This document shows, one piece after another, positions 6,480 through 8,419 of a DNA stretch of 8,419 bases. A program made the translations under genes and the position numbers. Every line of letters begins with the position of its first letter. The stretch's first letter is position 1. The notes beneath the pieces are model-generated. The model did no database searches, was not told the DNA's origin, and was given only the letters and a program-made list of their open reading frames with translations. The stretch comes from Clostridiales bacterium. Its GTDB lineage: Bacteria > Bacillota > Clostridia > Lachnospirales > WQUN01. Location: assembly GCA_031273705.1 (NCBI GenBank), contig JAISRJ010000283.1:1-8419 (forward strand). Direction: 5' to 3'.

Positions 6480-7724
6480 ATGGCGACAATACGGGCTTTT
6501 TCGGCATTGCGCCCAAGGCCGGATATGGCTCATATGGTAGCGGCTTTACCATATGATGTGCTGAACGTGGAGGAAGCCACAAAAGCCGCGGAGGATAATC
6601 CATATTCCTTTTTGAGAGTGGATAAGGCGGAAATTAATTTAGAGGGCGTAGATCCTTATGATGAAAGGGTTTATGAAGCCGCGCGTGATAATTTGCGATG
6701 GTTAATTAAAAACGCGATGGTTTGGGATGAAAAACCTTGCCTGTTTATCTATCGGCTGGAGATGGATGGCAGATCCCAGGCGGGATTGGTAGCTTGCACG
6801 TCGATTGACGAATATTTGAGTGGTATAATCAAGAAACACGAGAACACCAGAGTCGATAAAGAAAATGATAGAATACGACATGTTGAAATGACGAATGCCA
6901 ATACAGGACCGATCTTTCTCGCTTACAGACTTGAAGAATGTCCGGATATTCGCGACATAATGGCGCTTTGGATGTATCTTCATAATGAGTTGTTTGAATT
7001 TACGACGGATGACGGCATTGTGCATACTGTTTGGAAGATAGATGATCCGGATGTTTTAATGGCGTTGTTCATTGGATTTACGAATGTGTCGAGCTTATAT
7101 ATCGCCGATGGGCATCACAGGCAGGCGGCGGCGGTTAATGTCGGATTGAAACGCCGAAAGATGTATAATGAAGAAGATATTTCGGAGGCGGAGTATAATT
7201 ATACATTGTCAGTTATTTTTCCGGATAATGAATTGCTGATAATGGATTATAACCGGTTTGTATCGGATTTAAATGGTTTGACCAAAGAAGAGTTTTTGGA
7301 ATCGGTGGGAAAAATTTTTGAGGTAAAGCCAGTGAAGTATGTTCCTAAACCGCAGACTGCGCGGACATTCGGAATGTATATGACAGATCAATGGTATGAG
7401 CTTAAATACTCGGGCGAGGTAGAGGAAACGGATCCTGTGGCGTCGTTGGATGTTTCGATATTGCAAGATAAATTGTTGGCTCCAATCATGGGGATTAATG
7501 ATCCAAGAACCGATAAGAGGATAGATTTTATTGGTGGCAAACGTGGATTGTTGGAGTTGGAGAGGCGTGTAAACGCCGAAATTCTTGGTGTGGCTTTCGC
7601 GATGTTCCCTACCTCGATGGAGCAGCTAATGAGAATAGCGGATGCCGGATTGATAATGCCGCCCAAGTCCACGTGGTTTGAGCCAAAGTTATTAAGCGGG
7701 TTGTTTATTCATAAGTTTTCCTGA
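6480..7724 (+). CDS. DUF1015 family protein in the serine operon, possible serine/phosphoserine phosphotransferase
   Basis: The 414-residue protein matches the DUF1015 family, whose biochemical role I do not know to be established. Family features are the N-terminal IRAFSALRP and PYDV (24-27), KKHENTR at 118-124, YIADGHHRQAAA with the core DGHHR at 210-214, GINDPRTDKRIDFIGG from 338, MFPTS at 375-379 and MPPKSTWFEPK at 393-403. No signal peptide or membrane segment is seen, so it should be cytoplasmic. DGHHR resembles the phosphate-binding motif of ParB/sulfiredoxin-fold proteins, including the ADP-dependent serine kinase SerK; this link is by eye. The ATG directly follows the serA TAA with no gap, and only a weak AGGG (6468-6471) inside serA precedes it, so translation is probably coupled. 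Its place as the last gene after serC and serA, with no serB present, suggests it acts on phosphoserine or serine, or regulates the pathway. The family assignment is firm; the function is inference. Confidence 0.9.
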   Translation: MATIRAFSALRPRPDMAHMVAALPYDVLNVEEATKAAEDNPYSFLRVDKAEINLEGVDPYDERVYEAARDNLRWLIKNAMVWDEKPCLFIYRLEMDGRSQAGLVACTSIDEYLSGIIKKHENTRVDKENDRIRHVEMTNANTGPIFLAYRLEECPDIRDIMALWMYLHNELFEFTTDDGIVHTVWKIDDPDVLMALFIGFTNVSSLYIADGHHRQAAAVNVGLKRRKMYNEEDISEAEYNYTLSVIFPDNELLIMDYNRFVSDLNGLTKEEFLESVGKIFEVKPVKYVPKPQTARTFGMYMTDQWYELKYSGEVEETDPVASLDVSILQDKLLAPIMGINDPRTDKRIDFIGGKRGLLELERRVNAEILGVAFAMFPTSMEQLMRIADAGLIMPPKSTWFEPKLLSGLFIHKFS

Positions 7725-7742
7725 TGATATACCAGTAAGTAT

Positions 7743-7787
7743 AAATCACCCTGTGGCAGGTTTAGAGATTCTGCCGCGGGGTGATTT
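7743..7787 (+). terminator. Long hairpin ending the serC-serA-DUF1015 operon
   Basis: AAATCACCCTGTGGCAG (7743-7759) pairs with CTGCCGCGGGGTGATTT (7771-7787) around an 11-base loop, giving a 17-bp stem with no bulge. Two pairs are G-U wobbles in plus-strand RNA; in minus-strand RNA they would be A-C mismatches, so the structure favours the plus-strand transcript. It starts 19 bases after the DUF1015 stop. The following bases (GATTATTCC) are only moderately T-rich, though the 3' arm itself ends in TTT, so it is a likely but not textbook intrinsic terminator. It may also work weakly in the other direction for the convergent gene. Confidence 0.7.
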
Positions 7788-7815
7788 GATTATTCCGAGA
7801 AGTTTTGCGTCCAGA

Positions 7816-7830
7816 GCGTTTCATAAACGC
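7816..7830. other. Short perfect inverted repeat in the convergent intergenic region
   Basis: GCGTTT and AAACGC flank a CAT loop, a six-bp stem in the gap between the operon terminator and the minus-strand gene. No T-run follows on either strand, so it is a poor terminator by itself. It lies 38 bases past the 3' end of the minus-strand gene and could be a weak stabilising hairpin or chance. Confidence 0.3.
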
Positions 7831-7867
7831 GGCCTTTAGTAAGCCTGATATCAATCACACATCATAA

Positions 7868-8419
7868 CTAAAGTTTTATCGTATCAGATTTAGGCAAAGC
7901 TGCTTTAAGCAAACGATATTTCAAATCATTCTCTGTTTCATATTTATCAAGTAACTTTTGCGCAGTCGCGGGAAAAGCCGCCACAAAGCCTTTAGCTCTG
8001 CGAGTTATTTCAACGTTGATTTCGTAGATTGCTTTTATCTCTTCTTGAGTTTTTATTTGGTCAAGTCCCCAATATTTATTGCAGAACTCCCACATTTGGG
8101 GGCTAATGCTATCGGCGTTACTAAAAATAGTTTTGAAATTCTCTAGAATGGGTTTTGTAAATTCGGTATATTTTGACACGTTATTGCATTTGTCGGTGGC
8201 GTGTATAGATGTTTCAAAATAAATACAAGGTACTTTCAAGCACACTCCGTATCCTACATGTGTCCCTAAAGAATCTGTGGCCACCATGTCCGCCAATTGT
8301 AAAATTGTTTTGAGACGCTGTAAAAAAGCTGTACCACCGCGAAAACCAGCCGATACAATACGGTATCCCTCCGCCGCTAACGCGGACACCATAGGATCAT
8401 CCAAATCCCAAAAATATAC
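7868..8419 (-). CDS. Possible glycosyltransferase-like protein, C-terminal part (5' end outside window)
   Basis: The minus-strand frame is open from the right edge of the window to a TAG stop at 7870-7868, showing 183 C-terminal residues. A TTG at 8404 is a possible internal start, but the frame continues to the edge (VYFWDLDDP) and this stretch looks like the inside of a folded domain. The first third shows a beta-alpha pattern with GYRIVSAGF, LQLADMVATDSLGTHVGYG (motif TDSLGTHVGYG at visible residues 48-58) and LKVPCIYFET. This layout, an AD-V-TDS-GTH segment followed by a helix and a VP(C)I strand, resembles the C-terminal nucleotide-sugar-binding half of GT-B glycosyltransferases and related surface-polysaccharide enzymes. 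The remainder is helical and charged and I do not recognise it. No membrane segment is seen. The gene converges on the serine operon and is not part of it. The function is a low-confidence resemblance; the reading frame is well supported by its length and protein-like composition. Confidence 0.5.
   Translation of the reverse strand, partial: VYFWDLDDPMVSALAAEGYRIVSAGFRGGTAFLQRLKTILQLADMVATDSLGTHVGYGVCLKVPCIYFETSIHATDKCNNVSKYTEFTKPILENFKTIFSNADSISPQMWEFCNKYWGLDQIKTQEEIKAIYEINVEITRRAKGFVAAFPATAQKLLDKYETENDLKYRLLKAALPKSDTIKL

Noticed and set aside
6201..7025. Minus-strand open frames of 107-110 codons across the serA/DUF1015 junction
   Set aside because: Both are opposite strongly supported coding sequence and show no recognisable domain.
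7958..8146. Plus-strand open frame of 62 codons
   Set aside because: It is antisense to the longer minus-strand gene and has no ribosome-binding site or recognisable feature.

Overview
The window looks like chromosomal DNA from a Firmicutes-type bacterium, most likely an uncultured clostridial lineage. The evidence is an AddA-type (not RecBCD-type) recombination helicase-nuclease, strong GGAGG ribosome-binding sites, mid-range GC, and a serC-serA-DUF1015 gene order of the kind I associate with Clostridia and Bacteroidetes. TGA is used as an ordinary stop. No tRNA, rRNA, CRISPR array, insertion sequence or phage gene was seen.

Layout. (1) 1-393, plus strand: the 3' end of an unrecognised gene cut by the window edge. 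(2) 414-4139, plus: addA, full length, with intact helicase motifs and an intact C-terminal nuclease site; it starts 20 bases after the upstream gene and probably shares its transcript. (3) 4140-4233: a short intergenic region with a perfect consensus housekeeping promoter (TTGACA, 17-base spacer, TATAAT) and three copies of AACGTTAT, one upstream of the -35 box and two in the leader. (4) 4234-7724, plus: a compact operon of serC, serA and a DUF1015 protein, with gaps of 8 and 0 bases. (5) 7725-7867: a convergent intergenic region with a 17-bp hairpin that probably terminates the operon. (6) 7868-8419, minus: the C-terminal part of a possible glycosyltransferase, cut by the right edge.

How the genes work together. 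SerA oxidises 3-phosphoglycerate to 3-phosphohydroxypyruvate and SerC transaminates this to O-phospho-L-serine. The last step, usually done by phosphoserine phosphatase (SerB), has no recognisable gene here. Its place in the operon is taken by the DUF1015 protein, which carries a DGHHR motif resembling the phosphate-binding motif of ParB/sulfiredoxin-fold proteins such as the serine kinase SerK. The most interesting hypothesis in the window is that this protein handles phosphoserine or serine phosphate transfer. AddA is a separate function (double-strand-break processing); its usual partner AddB is not visible.
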